From assembly GCA_003220795.1 (NCBI GenBank), contig QHTK01000054.1, forward strand, positions 1-64,000: a stretch of DNA of 64,000 nt. The letters run 5' to 3'. A program made the translations under genes and the position numbers. Positions 18,549 through 26,975 of this stretch are shown piece after piece. A model generated the notes under the pieces. That model was not told where the DNA came from, ran no database searches, and saw only the letters and a program-made list of their open reading frames with translations. The DNA comes from Gemmatimonadota bacterium. GTDB lineage: Bacteria; Gemmatimonadota; Gemmatimonadetes; Gemmatimonadales; GWC2-71-9. Position 1 is the stretch's first letter; each line of letters begins with the position of its first letter.

Positions 18549-19495
18549 AGCGACTCGGGGTCGTCGGCTCCATGGTCTGGGACACCATCTACGACCGCGA
18601 CCCCGCGCAACCCGCCGTCGAGGAATGGGGTGGGATCTCCTACTCCCTGGCGGCGCTCGACGCCACGCTGCCGGACGATTGGGTGATCGTGCCCATCGTC
18701 AAGGTGGGGCGGGACCTCGCCGCCCCGGCAAACGCGTTCCTGCGCACGTTGCGGCACGTGGCACCGGGCAGCCGCTTCATCGAGGTGCCGGAAGCCAACA
18801 ACCGCGTCACCCTGCGGTACTATTCGGCGGAGCGCCGCTGTGAGCAGATGGCGGGCGGCGTGCCACCCTGGACCTGGCCCGAGCTGGGGCCCAACGTGGC
18901 CGACCTGGATGCGCTGTACGTGAACTTCATCTCCGGCTACGAGATGACCCTGGCGACGGCGCAGTTTCTGCGCCGTGGGTTCGGGAAGCTCATCTACGCC
19001 GACCTCCACAGTCTCTTCCTCGGCAAGGAGTCGGACGGCACGCGCGTGCCGCAGCCGCTCGTCGACGCGGCGGCGTGGTTCGGCTGTTTCGACGTCGCGC
19101 AGCTCAACGAAGCGGAGATGCAGCAACTGGGAGACGATCCCCTCGCGGCCGCCGCGGCCGCGCTCGCGCAAGGGTGTCACACGCTGCTCGTCACGCTCGG
19201 CGCGCGGGGAGCGGCGTACTTCGTGGGATCGTCGGACGGTCGAATGGGGCCACACGGTGCGCCCATCCGCTCGGGGCGCGTCGCGCCCGAGCAGGGCGAC
19301 CGCGCGCCGGCCGAAGGCGGAGATCCCACCGGCTGCGGCGACGTGTTCGGGGCGACCGTCCTGGCGTCGCTGCTCGCGGGCCGGCCGCTCGCGGAGGCGT
19401 TGCAGCGCGCGACGCGGATGGCCGCCCGCAACGTGACCTATCGGGGCGCGACCGGTCTGCGGGATCACCTGCTCGGCAAACTGACGAGCGCATGA
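18545..19495 (+). CDS. PfkB-family carbohydrate/nucleoside kinase
   Basis: The 316-residue protein starts VKRLGVVGSMVWDTIY and contains the PfkB second signature GDPTGCGDVFGATVLASLLAG with the catalytic aspartate in the TGCGD loop. The N-terminal G-rich substrate loop (EWGGISYSLAAL) fits a ribokinase-like fold. The substrate cannot be read from the sequence; sugars or nucleosides are possible. The start overlaps the ROK gene stop (GTGA) and its own stop overlaps the next start (ATGA). Confidence 0.85.
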   Translation: MKRLGVVGSMVWDTIYDRDPAQPAVEEWGGISYSLAALDATLPDDWVIVPIVKVGRDLAAPANAFLRTLRHVAPGSRFIEVPEANNRVTLRYYSAERRCEQMAGGVPPWTWPELGPNVADLDALYVNFISGYEMTLATAQFLRRGFGKLIYADLHSLFLGKESDGTRVPQPLVDAAAWFGCFDVAQLNEAEMQQLGDDPLAAAAAALAQGCHTLLVTLGARGAAYFVGSSDGRMGPHGAPIRSGRVAPEQGDRAPAEGGDPTGCGDVFGATVLASLLAGRPLAEALQRATRMAARNVTYRGATGLRDHLLGKLTSA

Positions 19496-20409
19496 CGCGC
19501 CTCGTCGAAGTCCCCGCGCACTTCGACGACCGCTCGTTCGACCAGTTCGCGGGGGCCTTCGCCGAGGCGCGCCGGGACGACGAACGCTTGCTGTTCGACG
19601 CGCACGCCGCGGAGTGGGCGTCCCCCTACGGCTTGGTGGGGCTGCTCGCCGCGGGACAGGCGGCGCGGCGGCCCGGGTCGGGGGCACCCGCCGAGCGACC
19701 GCTGCTCACGGCGCCGACCAGCCCCGAGGTGCTGAGCTACTGGGCACGCGCCGGTTTTTTTCGCGAGGCGGCCGAGCTGTTCGAAATCCACGGCAAGGTG
19801 CCACGGGTGAAAGCGGCGGAGGAAAGCGAAGTGCTGCTGCCGGTGACCCCGGTGCGCGCGGCCGAGGACGTGCACGCGGTGGTGAGCAAGATTCAGCAGC
19901 GCGCGTCTGCCATCCTGGCGTCCGAGCTGAGCCTCGACCCGAAGGCGACGATGGGCTTCGCTATGGCGCTTTCGGAGGCATGTCAGAATATTGTAGAACA
20001 CGCGGGCACGGGCGGGTGGGTGTCGGTGCAGGCGTACAACTGGCGTCGCAAGCTGGCCCGGCGGGTGGTGGTGATCGCGGTGGGGGACGCGGGTGTGGGG
20101 TTCCGGCACTCGCTCGAGCCGACACAGAACAAGCGTTTCGGCGACCGGTGGGGTGACGCAGCGGCGCTCGAGGCGGCGCTGGTGCAGGGTGTGAGCCGGT
20201 TTCGTGACCCCGGCCGCGGGCAGGGACTCGCCGGCATCCGGCGCTACCTGGTCCGCTGGACGGGCAAGATCGCGATCCGGAGCGGCACGGCCCGCATTGC
20301 GATCGTACCGCCGTGGGACGACGACGTCCCCTTGAAGGACGGCCTGCCGCCCTTCCCGGGCGCCCAGGTGCTCATCATCATCCCTGAACAGGGGTCCGCC
20401 GAGCGGTGA
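19492..20409 (+). CDS. STAS-like/HATPase (RsbW-type) regulatory ATPase
   Basis: Residues 1-90 look like a STAS fold (VEVPAHFDDRSFDQFAGAF...LLFDAHAAEWASPYGLVGLL). Residues 120-290 carry a GHKL ATPase: the N-box MALSEACQNIVEHAG, the G1 box VGDAGVGFRHSL and the G2 region GRGQGLAGIRRYLVRW. No His-phosphorylation helix is present, so it is an RsbW/SpoIIAB-like serine kinase or anti-sigma type protein and not a sensor kinase. The next gene encodes a separate STAS protein, a plausible partner-switching substrate. No sigma factor gene is nearby. Confidence 0.75.
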   Translation: MTRLVEVPAHFDDRSFDQFAGAFAEARRDDERLLFDAHAAEWASPYGLVGLLAAGQAARRPGSGAPAERPLLTAPTSPEVLSYWARAGFFREAAELFEIHGKVPRVKAAEESEVLLPVTPVRAAEDVHAVVSKIQQRASAILASELSLDPKATMGFAMALSEACQNIVEHAGTGGWVSVQAYNWRRKLARRVVVIAVGDAGVGFRHSLEPTQNKRFGDRWGDAAALEAALVQGVSRFRDPGRGQGLAGIRRYLVRWTGKIAIRSGTARIAIVPPWDDDVPLKDGLPPFPGAQVLIIIPEQGSAER

Positions 20410-20852
20410 TACAGTACATCGACATGCACGCGGTGCTCCAGGAGTCGATCTCGGGCGTCTACGCGGACCTCGTCACACGACCGACGGGCCGGGTGGTGCG
20501 CGAGCGGATCGAGCGGGCGATCGCGGGCGGCAGCGTCGGCGAGATCACGGTCGCCCGCATCGACTTCACCGGCGTCGGCTGCATCGACTATTCCTGCGCC
20601 GACGAGATCGTGGCCAAGCTGCTGCGCGACCGGTTCGCCGTCCTGGTCCTGTCGGGGATCACGGACGGTCACCGCGAGGCCATCGAGCCGGTGTTATCCG
20701 GCCACGGCCTGGCGGCGTTGATCGAGCGGGCCGACGGGACGCTCGAGAGCCTCGGCGCGGCCGCGGCCGCGGCCGCATTGCTCGACGAGCTCGTGGCCCG
20801 GCGCCTCGCCGCGCCGCTGCCCGGAGGCACGTACGCCCTGACGCTCGCGTGA
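20406..20852 (+). CDS. STAS-like protein, possible anti-anti-sigma factor
   Basis: The 148-residue protein contains IDFTGVGCIDYSCADEIVAKLL, the pattern of a STAS-like fold with the usual strand-loop-helix around a regulatory serine or threonine; here Ser and Thr lie close by. It starts within the stop of the RsbW-like gene (GTGA), which supports a kinase-substrate pair. The C-terminal Ala-rich helix is unusual and may add a dimerisation surface. The pathway it controls is unknown. Confidence 0.7.
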   Translation: MIQYIDMHAVLQESISGVYADLVTRPTGRVVRERIERAIAGGSVGEITVARIDFTGVGCIDYSCADEIVAKLLRDRFAVLVLSGITDGHREAIEPVLSGHGLAALIERADGTLESLGAAAAAAALLDELVARRLAAPLPGGTYALTLA

Positions 20853-22003
20853 AGCGCCGCCTCGGGTTCTCGACGCGTGCGATCCACGGCGACCCCGAGG
20901 CCCGCCCCGACTGGACGCCGGTCGTGGCGCCCCTGTACCAGAGCAGCACCTTTACCAATCCGATCGGCTCGACGGCCGAAGTCCTCTACACCCGCTACGG
21001 CAACAACCCCAACCAGACGGCGATCGCGAAGCGCCTCGCCGCGCTCGAAGGCGCGGAGGCGGCGATCTTCCTCTCGAGCGGGATGGGCGCCATCGCCCTG
21101 TCGCATCTGGCCGTGCTGCGGCCCGGCGACCATCTGCTGTCGAGTGAGTGGATCTACGGCGGCGTGCAGCGCCTGTTCGCGCAGGAATTCGGGCGGTTCG
21201 GCATCGACGTGTCGTTCGTCGGCCCGCTCGAGTCGCGGACCTGGAAGCGGGCCCTCAAGAAGAACACGCGTGCGATCTTCGTGGAGACGCCGACCAACCC
21301 GCTGCTGCGGGTGCTCGACCTTGAGCCGATCGCCACGCTGTGCAAGACCGAGGGGCTCGCGCTGCTCGTGGACTCGACCTTTGCCACGCCCATTAACTTC
21401 CGCCCGTTGGAGCACGGCGCGGACGTCGTGATCCACAGCGCCACGAAGTACTTGAACGGGCACACGGACGTGATCGCCGGCGCGGTCGCCGGCACCGAGT
21501 CGGTGATCGAAGAGGTGCGCAAGCTGATGCAGGTGTGGGGCCAGGCGATCGATCCGATGGCGGCGTGGCTGATCGAGCGCGGCATGAAGACCCTGGCGGT
21601 GCGGGTCGAGCGGCAGAACGCCACGGCCCTGGGCGTGGCGGAGTGGTGCAGCAAGCAGCCGCAGTTCGGCGCCGTCCATCACCCCGGGCTGCCGACGCAT
21701 CCCGACCACGAGGACGCGAAGCGGCTGATGAGCGGATTCGGGGGAATGCTGGCGGTGGAGCTGAAGGGGGGCGCGCGCGCCGCGGAGCGGTTCCTGCGAG
21801 CCCTGTCGATCGCGGCGCACGCGCCGAGCCTCGGGGGCGTGGAGACGCTCGTGTCGGAGCCGCGCCTGACCTCGCATGCCATGCTGACCGCCGACGCCCG
21901 GGCCCGGGCTGGCATTCCGGACGGATTCCTGAGATTTTCCATCGGACTGGAGGACGCGGACGACATTATCGCAGACTTCGCCCAGGCCCTGGCCCAGCTG
22001 TAA
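20849..22003 (+). CDS. Cys/Met metabolism PLP enzyme, cystathionine gamma-synthase/lyase-like
   Basis: The 384-residue protein is a complete fold-type I trans-sulfuration enzyme. It has YTRYGNNPNQTAIAKRLAALEGAE near the N-terminus, DSTFATP before the cofactor site, and SATKYLNGHTDVIAG with the PLP lysine at residue 200. The C-terminal SLGGVETLVSEP loop decides substrate class. The family includes cystathionine gamma-synthase, cystathionine gamma-lyase, O-acetylhomoserine sulfhydrylase and methionine gamma-lyase, and sequence alone does not separate them here. The GTG start overlaps the STAS gene; ftsE begins directly after the stop. Confidence 0.88.
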   Translation: MKRRLGFSTRAIHGDPEARPDWTPVVAPLYQSSTFTNPIGSTAEVLYTRYGNNPNQTAIAKRLAALEGAEAAIFLSSGMGAIALSHLAVLRPGDHLLSSEWIYGGVQRLFAQEFGRFGIDVSFVGPLESRTWKRALKKNTRAIFVETPTNPLLRVLDLEPIATLCKTEGLALLVDSTFATPINFRPLEHGADVVIHSATKYLNGHTDVIAGAVAGTESVIEEVRKLMQVWGQAIDPMAAWLIERGMKTLAVRVERQNATALGVAEWCSKQPQFGAVHHPGLPTHPDHEDAKRLMSGFGGMLAVELKGGARAAERFLRALSIAAHAPSLGGVETLVSEPRLTSHAMLTADARARAGIPDGFLRFSIGLEDADDIIADFAQALAQL

Positions 22004-22699
22004 GTGATCAAGTTCACGAATGTCTTCAAGGCCTTCCCGAAGGGGGGGCTCGCCCTGAAGGACGTTTCGTTCCACATCGCGAAGGGCGAGTTCGTGTTTC
22101 TCACCGGCCACTCGGGCGCCGGCAAATCCACCGTCCTGAAGCTGATCTACGCCGAGGAGCCCGCCACGAGCGGCGAGGTCCGCGTCTCCGGCTTCAACCT
22201 GGCCGAAGCGCGGCGCAAAGACATCCCGAGGCTGCGCCGGCGGCTCGGCATCGTGTTCCAGGATTTCCGGCTGCTCGAGGACCGCACGGCCGAGGAGAAC
22301 GTGGCGTTCGCGCTCGAAGTGACCGGGGCGCGGCGCGCGTCGATCCCCGCTCGCGTCATGCGCGTGCTCACCCAGGTCGGTCTCGCCGCCAAGGCCCAGG
22401 CCTATCCCCGCGAGCTGTCGGGCGGCGAGCAGCAGCGGGTGGCGATCGCGCGCGCGCTCGTCAACGAGCCGACCGTGTTACTGGCGGACGAGCCGACGGG
22501 CAATCTCGACGAGCGGGCGACGCGCGGGGTGTTCCAACTGCTGCGCGACATCAACGCGAGCGGCACGGCCGTGGTGATGGCGACCCACGACCTCGACCTG
22601 GTCCGCCAGGCGCCGTACCGCGTCATCGAGCTCCAGGAAGGCGCGCTGATGTACGACTCCGCCGTGGACGAGCCGCGCGACGAGGCCGCCAGCCCGTGA
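22004..22699 (+). CDS. ftsE: Cell-division ABC transporter ATPase FtsE
   Basis: FtsE is the ATPase of the FtsEX complex, which controls peptidoglycan hydrolases at the septum. The 231-residue protein has Walker A GHSGAGKST, signature LSGGEQQRVAIAR, Walker B VLLADEPTGNLD and the H-loop ATHDLD. The GTG follows the upstream TAA directly, and its stop overlaps the ftsX GTG. The neighbouring ftsX and EnvC-like genes make the assignment firm. Confidence 0.96.
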   Translation: MIKFTNVFKAFPKGGLALKDVSFHIAKGEFVFLTGHSGAGKSTVLKLIYAEEPATSGEVRVSGFNLAEARRKDIPRLRRRLGIVFQDFRLLEDRTAEENVAFALEVTGARRASIPARVMRVLTQVGLAAKAQAYPRELSGGEQQRVAIARALVNEPTVLLADEPTGNLDERATRGVFQLLRDINASGTAVVMATHDLDLVRQAPYRVIELQEGALMYDSAVDEPRDEAASP

Positions 22700-23553
22700 A
22701 CCTCGTGATCCGCGAGGCGTTGCTCGCGTTCCGACGCGCCCCCCTCCTGTCGGCGCTGTCGGTCACGACGATCGCGTTCTCGCTGTTCGTGGTCGGCCTG
22801 TTCGGGCTGGTGGCCGTGAACCTGCAGCAGGCGCTGCGGGACGTCGCGGAGCGGGTGGAGATCGTCGCCTACCTGCTCCCGGGCGCGCCGATCGAGACCA
22901 TTACGTTGGCGCAGAAGGACATCGAGGCGTTCCCCGAAGTGCAGGCGGCGAGCTACGTGAGCGAGGACCAGGCGCTGCAACGCGCCCGCACCGAGCTCGT
23001 CGAGTTTCGCGACGTGCTCCAGGAGCTGGAGCGCAATCCACTGCCCGCCTCGATCGAGGTGAAGCTCAAGCCCCGGTTCCGTGACGTCGACCATGTGAAC
23101 GACGTCGCCGAGCGGCTGCGCGGGTTCGGCTTCGTGGACGACGTGCGCTTCGGGCGCGATTGGGTGGAGAAGCTCGATCGGCTCCGCCAGATCGCGGCCG
23201 CCGTGGGGCTCGTCGTCGGCGCCGCGTTCGCGGCCGTGGCGATCATCATCATCGGCACGACGATCCGCATGGCGGTGCTGCAACGCAGCCGCGAGATCGC
23301 CATCATGCGCCTGGTGGGCGCGACCGACGGCTTCGTACGGCGCCCCTTCCTGCTGCAGGGCGCGCTCAAGGGGATGCTCGGCGGGCTGGCGGCGGTGGCG
23401 TTGTCATACGGCGCGTACGCGCTCATCAACCGGTGGTTGATTCACGCCGCCTTCTTCTCGCGAGACCAGGCCGTCGCGATCGTCGGGTTCGGGATGTTGA
23501 TTGGCTTCTTCGGCTCCGCTGCCTCCGTTGGTCGGCACTTGCGAAAAGTGTGA
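22696..23553 (+). CDS. ftsX: Cell-division membrane protein FtsX
   Basis: The 285-residue protein has the FtsX layout: a first membrane helix at about 20-45 (LSALSVTTIAFSLFVVGLFGLVAV), a periplasmic domain at about 50-155, and three further helices at about 170-200, 220-245 and 255-280. FtsX passes the FtsE ATPase signal to periplasmic hydrolase activators. Its GTG overlaps the ftsE stop, and its own stop overlaps the likely GTG of the EnvC-like gene. Confidence 0.95.
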   Translation: MNLVIREALLAFRRAPLLSALSVTTIAFSLFVVGLFGLVAVNLQQALRDVAERVEIVAYLLPGAPIETITLAQKDIEAFPEVQAASYVSEDQALQRARTELVEFRDVLQELERNPLPASIEVKLKPRFRDVDHVNDVAERLRGFGFVDDVRFGRDWVEKLDRLRQIAAAVGLVVGAAFAAVAIIIIGTTIRMAVLQRSREIAIMRLVGATDGFVRRPFLLQGALKGMLGGLAAVALSYGAYALINRWLIHAAFFSRDQAVAIVGFGMLIGFFGSAASVGRHLRKV

Positions 23554-24755
23554 GGCGTCGAACCGTGACGCGACGCCTGTGCGTGACGTCTTTGTGCTAC
23601 GTCGTTTGTGCAACGTCTCTGGCCTCTCAGCGTCCCGCCCCCTTCGACCAGCAACTGAGAGATAACCAGAGGCGATTGGAAGACATCCGCCGCGAGCGGA
23701 CACAGGTCGAGCAGGAGCTGGAGCGGCTCCGCACCCAGGTGCATTCGCTCTCCGACGAGCTCGCGAACATCGAGCGGCAGAAAGAGAGTACCAACCGCAT
23801 CGTGAACGAGCTCGACCGCCAGATCAACGGCCTCTCCGATCAGATCGATCGCACGACGGTGGACCTGCTGCTCGCGCAGGACGCGCTCGAGGAGAAGCGC
23901 GCCGTGCTCGAGCGCCGCCTGGTGGACATCTACAAGCGCGGGCCGCTGTACGCCTACCAGGTGCTGCTCGCGGCGGAGACCTTCGGGGATCTGCTGTCGC
24001 GCTACAAGTACCTCTTCCTCGTCAGCCAGCAGGATCGCCTGCTCAAGAACGACATGTCCAAGCTGCGCAACCGCATCGCCCGCGAGCGGCAGACGCTGGT
24101 GGACGCGCGCGACGCCCTCGGCCGCCGCAAGACGGAGCGCACCGACGAGCTGCAGCGCTATCTCACGCTCGAGCACACGCGCGAAGCCTCGCTCCGCGAG
24201 ACCCGGCGAAGCGCGCGCGAGGCGGCGGAGCGGCTGTCCCAGCTCGAGCGCGACGAGCGGGGGTTGAACGACCGGGTCGCGGCACTGGAGCGCGCGCGCC
24301 GCGAGGCCGAGGCGCGCGGCGTCGCCCGAGCCGCGGCGTCGATCACGACCGCTGACCTGGGCCAGCTGGACTGGCCCGTCGACGGCAAGGTCGTCTACCA
24401 GTTCGGCACCGCCGCCGGTCCGAACAACACGCGGATCCCGTGGCACGGCATCGGCATCGCCGCGCCACAGGGGACCCCCGTACGCGCCATCGCGAGCGGC
24501 ACCGTAAGTCTCGCCGGGCGGCTCGGGACGTACCTCACCTCGGTGCTGCTCGACCACGGGGGCGGCTACTACAGCTTCTACGGGTATCTCAACGACGCCG
24601 CGGTGTCGAAAGGCGAGCGCGTCCTCAAGGGGCAGGTCATCGGCCACGTGGGCGGCGAGGCGAGCGACCGCGGCCCGCACCTCCACTTCGAGATCCGCGG
24701 CCAGGGCGGGATCGCGCTCGATCCCGTGAACTGGCTGAAAAGCCACCGACAATAG
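23550..24755 (+). CDS. EnvC-like murein hydrolase activator (coiled coil + degenerate LytM)
   Basis: The start chosen is the GTG overlapping the ftsX stop (GTGA); a second GTG five codons later is possible. A signal peptide ends near ATSLASQ. A long coiled coil (about 35-265) with heptads such as LEDIRRERTQVEQELERLRTQV follows, and a LytM/M23 domain fills about 275-400. In that domain HGIGIAAP lacks the zinc-binding Asp of active HxxxD, and YGYL replaces the usual YAHL histidine, although PHLHFE is kept. It is therefore probably a non-catalytic activator of an amidase, as EnvC is with FtsEX. Confidence 0.9.
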   Translation: MRRRTVTRRLCVTSLCYVVCATSLASQRPAPFDQQLRDNQRRLEDIRRERTQVEQELERLRTQVHSLSDELANIERQKESTNRIVNELDRQINGLSDQIDRTTVDLLLAQDALEEKRAVLERRLVDIYKRGPLYAYQVLLAAETFGDLLSRYKYLFLVSQQDRLLKNDMSKLRNRIARERQTLVDARDALGRRKTERTDELQRYLTLEHTREASLRETRRSAREAAERLSQLERDERGLNDRVAALERARREAEARGVARAAASITTADLGQLDWPVDGKVVYQFGTAAGPNNTRIPWHGIGIAAPQGTPVRAIASGTVSLAGRLGTYLTSVLLDHGGGYYSFYGYLNDAAVSKGERVLKGQVIGHVGGEASDRGPHLHFEIRGQGGIALDPVNWLKSHRQ

Positions 24756-24781
24756 GCATGAGCGTCAGTCTCCCAGCGCGC

Positions 24782-25021
24782 CTAGGCGGAGCCGCCGCCC
24801 CGCGCCTTCCTTTCTATCTCCTTGAGCTCTCGCAGTTGGAGCGCGATCACGTAGAGCACGCCGACCCCCGAGAGTTCCAACAGCCGTGAGGGGGCATAAT
24901 TGCCGCCCAGCAGTGTGAACCCGAACACGTTCAGGAGTCGCTCCCAGCCGGCGAGCGCCGCAACGGCGAAGCATCCAACGAAGAGAATCCGGCTGACTAT
25001 GCCGGTCAGCTTGGTGATCAT
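24782..25021 (-). CDS. Small two-helix membrane protein
   Basis: The 79-residue product starts at an ATG preceded by GGAGGG and has two hydrophobic stretches (ILFVGCFAVAALAGW and LLELSGVGVLYVIALQL) with a charged C-terminal helix (RELKEIERKARG). No family is recognised. It follows a small lipoprotein gene with an eight-base gap and converges on the EnvC-like gene. Confidence 0.65.
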   Translation of the reverse strand: MITKLTGIVSRILFVGCFAVAALAGWERLLNVFGFTLLGGNYAPSRLLELSGVGVLYVIALQLRELKEIERKARGGGSA

Positions 25022-25029
25022 GGTCCCTC

Positions 25030-25332
25030 CTACCGGCGAGTGATCAGGAACGCGGTGCTCGACAATCGCCGCGCGCGGCGATCGAAACCGACTGAGCGAA
25101 TGTTCCCCTGGGCATCTTGGAACCAGAGCTGCTGGCCGAGCGCATACGTCGGGTCCGGGCTCACCGTGACGAGGTTCCCCCACACCGCGGGCACGGAAAT
25201 CGAGTCTGGCATGGTCTCCGCCGGCAGCGGCCCTCGGCGCCCGGCCGTCTCTCGCTCGGGCAGCCGTGTGCAGCTCACCGCGGCCAATAGGAGTGCGAGG
25301 ACCGCCAGCGTTCCCGTCCGGTCAGCCAGCAT
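25030..25332 (-). CDS. Small putative lipoprotein
   Basis: An ATG with GGGAGG upstream gives a 100-residue product with signal MLADRTGTLAVLALLLAAVSC and a cysteine fitting a lipobox. Residues 50-90 (VWGNLVTVSPDPTYALGQQLWFQDAQGNIRSVGFD) form a compact strand-rich segment that resembles no family I know. It lies just upstream of the small membrane protein gene and is probably cotranscribed with it. A longer version starting seven codons earlier lacks a better ribosome-binding site. Confidence 0.65.
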   Translation of the reverse strand: MLADRTGTLAVLALLLAAVSCTRLPERETAGRRGPLPAETMPDSISVPAVWGNLVTVSPDPTYALGQQLWFQDAQGNIRSVGFDRRARRLSSTAFLITRR

Positions 25333-25452
25333 AACGCCTCCCTTCTCGCGCACTGTGTAGTGAGCGATGGCGATCCAGGGCCAACGCTCTGCTCAGTCGA
25401 CCAGTCCAGCATGGGGGGGCAAGCGCCACCGCGCAAGAACCGTGCTTCGCAA

Positions 25453-26901
25453 TCACGACTCGGGCATTTCCCCCGACACCCCGATCCGATCCGGCTCGCT
25501 TTTCTTCCCCCGGTCGAGCGCGGCTTCGACCTGGGTGAAGAGATCTTCCGGCCGGAGCACCTGGGAATGCGGGTACGCGACGACGCCCGCGGACAGACCC
25601 GGTATCTGTCCGGGACCGAGATCGGGAAAGGTGTGGCGGGCGATCACCTGCCGCAGCCGCTCGACGAACTGCCGGCCCCCCAGCGCGTCCGTCTCCGGCA
25701 GAATCAGCGCGAACTCATCACCGCCGTAGCGGGCCACGAAGTCCGGCGCGCGGATTTCGCGCTGCATCATCGCGCCGACCTCGGCGAGCACGCGGTCCCC
25801 AGCCGGCTGGCCCAGCCGCTCGTTGATGTCCCGCAGCCGGTCGATATCGATGACCACGACCGCGAAGCGCAGGGCGTAGCGGCGCGCCCGCTCGAACTCG
25901 TCCCGCAGCCGGCGATCGAGCGCGTCGAGGCTGGCGCACCCGGTCAGGACGTCGGTCACCCCGGCGCTGATCTGCCGCCGGTAGATCGCGGCGCGCCGCT
26001 CCTCGTTCTCCAGCACCCGCGCGGCTGCCTGCGCGATGGTGTTGGCGAACGCCACGTCCTGGGGGCGGAGGCGCGGGTCGCCCGTCACGGTACGGAGGAA
26101 GAAGACGCCGGCGGCACGGCCCTGCACGAACACGGGAAGCGCCACCGCCGACTGCACGTTCACCTCGATCGCCTGCTGCACCCAGTGCCGGCGGATCGTA
26201 TCGAACAGCGGGTGCTCGCGTACGTCGTGGATGATCACAGGGCGCTCGGTGCGAATGGCCTCCTGGATCTCGGGGTAGCGCTCTAGCTCCACCCGCAGGT
26301 CGCGGATCGCGGGATTCTCGTAGACGGCGACCACCCGCCCCTTGTCCTCGCCCGGGGCGGTGAGCACGAAGGAGCAGTGCGTCAACCCGAACGCCTGGCC
26401 CACACGCCGCACGAGCGTCTGGAAGATTTCGTCGGCGCGCAGCGCGGCCGAGACCTCCTGGAAAATGTCGAACAGCAGGTCGCGGGTGCGCAGCGCGTCC
26501 CGGGCCTCTTGCAGCTCCCGCCGGGCGCGCAGGTCGGCGTCGATCCGGGCGCGCAGCTCGCCGAAATGCACGGGGCTCGCCATCGCGTCCTGGGCACCGG
26601 CCTGGAGGGCATCGGCCACCGCCTCGGCCCCGCCGTCCGCCACGAGGACGATCACGGGGGCCGCCGAGAAGCGGGGCGCGGTCGCCAAGGCGCGCACCGC
26701 CTCGGCGAGACGGGCGTCCCGGGCACCGACGGCAAAGATCAGCAGGTCCGGCGCGGTTTGGTCGGACCGGTCGGTGACCGGCGGGGGATACGGCGCCTCC
26801 GTGACCTGGAATCCGGCGCGCACCAGGAAGCGCTCGAGGCCGTCCGGGCGGGCGGCCGGATCGCCGACGAGGAGGAGGCGAGACTGGATTTGCTCGGGCA
26901 A
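25453..26901 (-). CDS. Diguanylate cyclase: degenerate receiver, GAF, GGDEF
   Basis: The 482-residue protein has three parts. Residues 1-125 form a receiver-like fold (RLLLVGD...PDLLIFAVG) in which the phosphorylatable Asp is missing. Residues about 135-300 form a GAF domain. Residues about 310-475 form a GGDEF domain with RYGGDEFALILP intact and an inhibitory I-site RxxD (RAPD) five residues before it. It should make c-di-GMP under product feedback control, with input from the GAF domain. The TTG start is forced by an in-frame stop upstream. It is divergent from pcm. Confidence 0.9.
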   Translation of the reverse strand: MPEQIQSRLLLVGDPAARPDGLERFLVRAGFQVTEAPYPPPVTDRSDQTAPDLLIFAVGARDARLAEAVRALATAPRFSAAPVIVLVADGGAEAVADALQAGAQDAMASPVHFGELRARIDADLRARRELQEARDALRTRDLLFDIFQEVSAALRADEIFQTLVRRVGQAFGLTHCSFVLTAPGEDKGRVVAVYENPAIRDLRVELERYPEIQEAIRTERPVIIHDVREHPLFDTIRRHWVQQAIEVNVQSAVALPVFVQGRAAGVFFLRTVTGDPRLRPQDVAFANTIAQAAARVLENEERRAAIYRRQISAGVTDVLTGCASLDALDRRLRDEFERARRYALRFAVVVIDIDRLRDINERLGQPAGDRVLAEVGAMMQREIRAPDFVARYGGDEFALILPETDALGGRQFVERLRQVIARHTFPDLGPGQIPGLSAGVVAYPHSQVLRPEDLFTQVEAALDRGKKSEPDRIGVSGEMPES

Positions 26902-26975
26902 CGGCGCTCGCGCACGTTTGGAGGCGTGTCAAGCTATCGTTCACGGTATGGGACGGCAACCGCGGCGCGCGGCGT

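Noticed and set aside
24756-24781. Intrinsic terminator between the convergent EnvC-like gene and the small membrane gene
   Set aside because: No stem followed by a T-run is visible on either strand.
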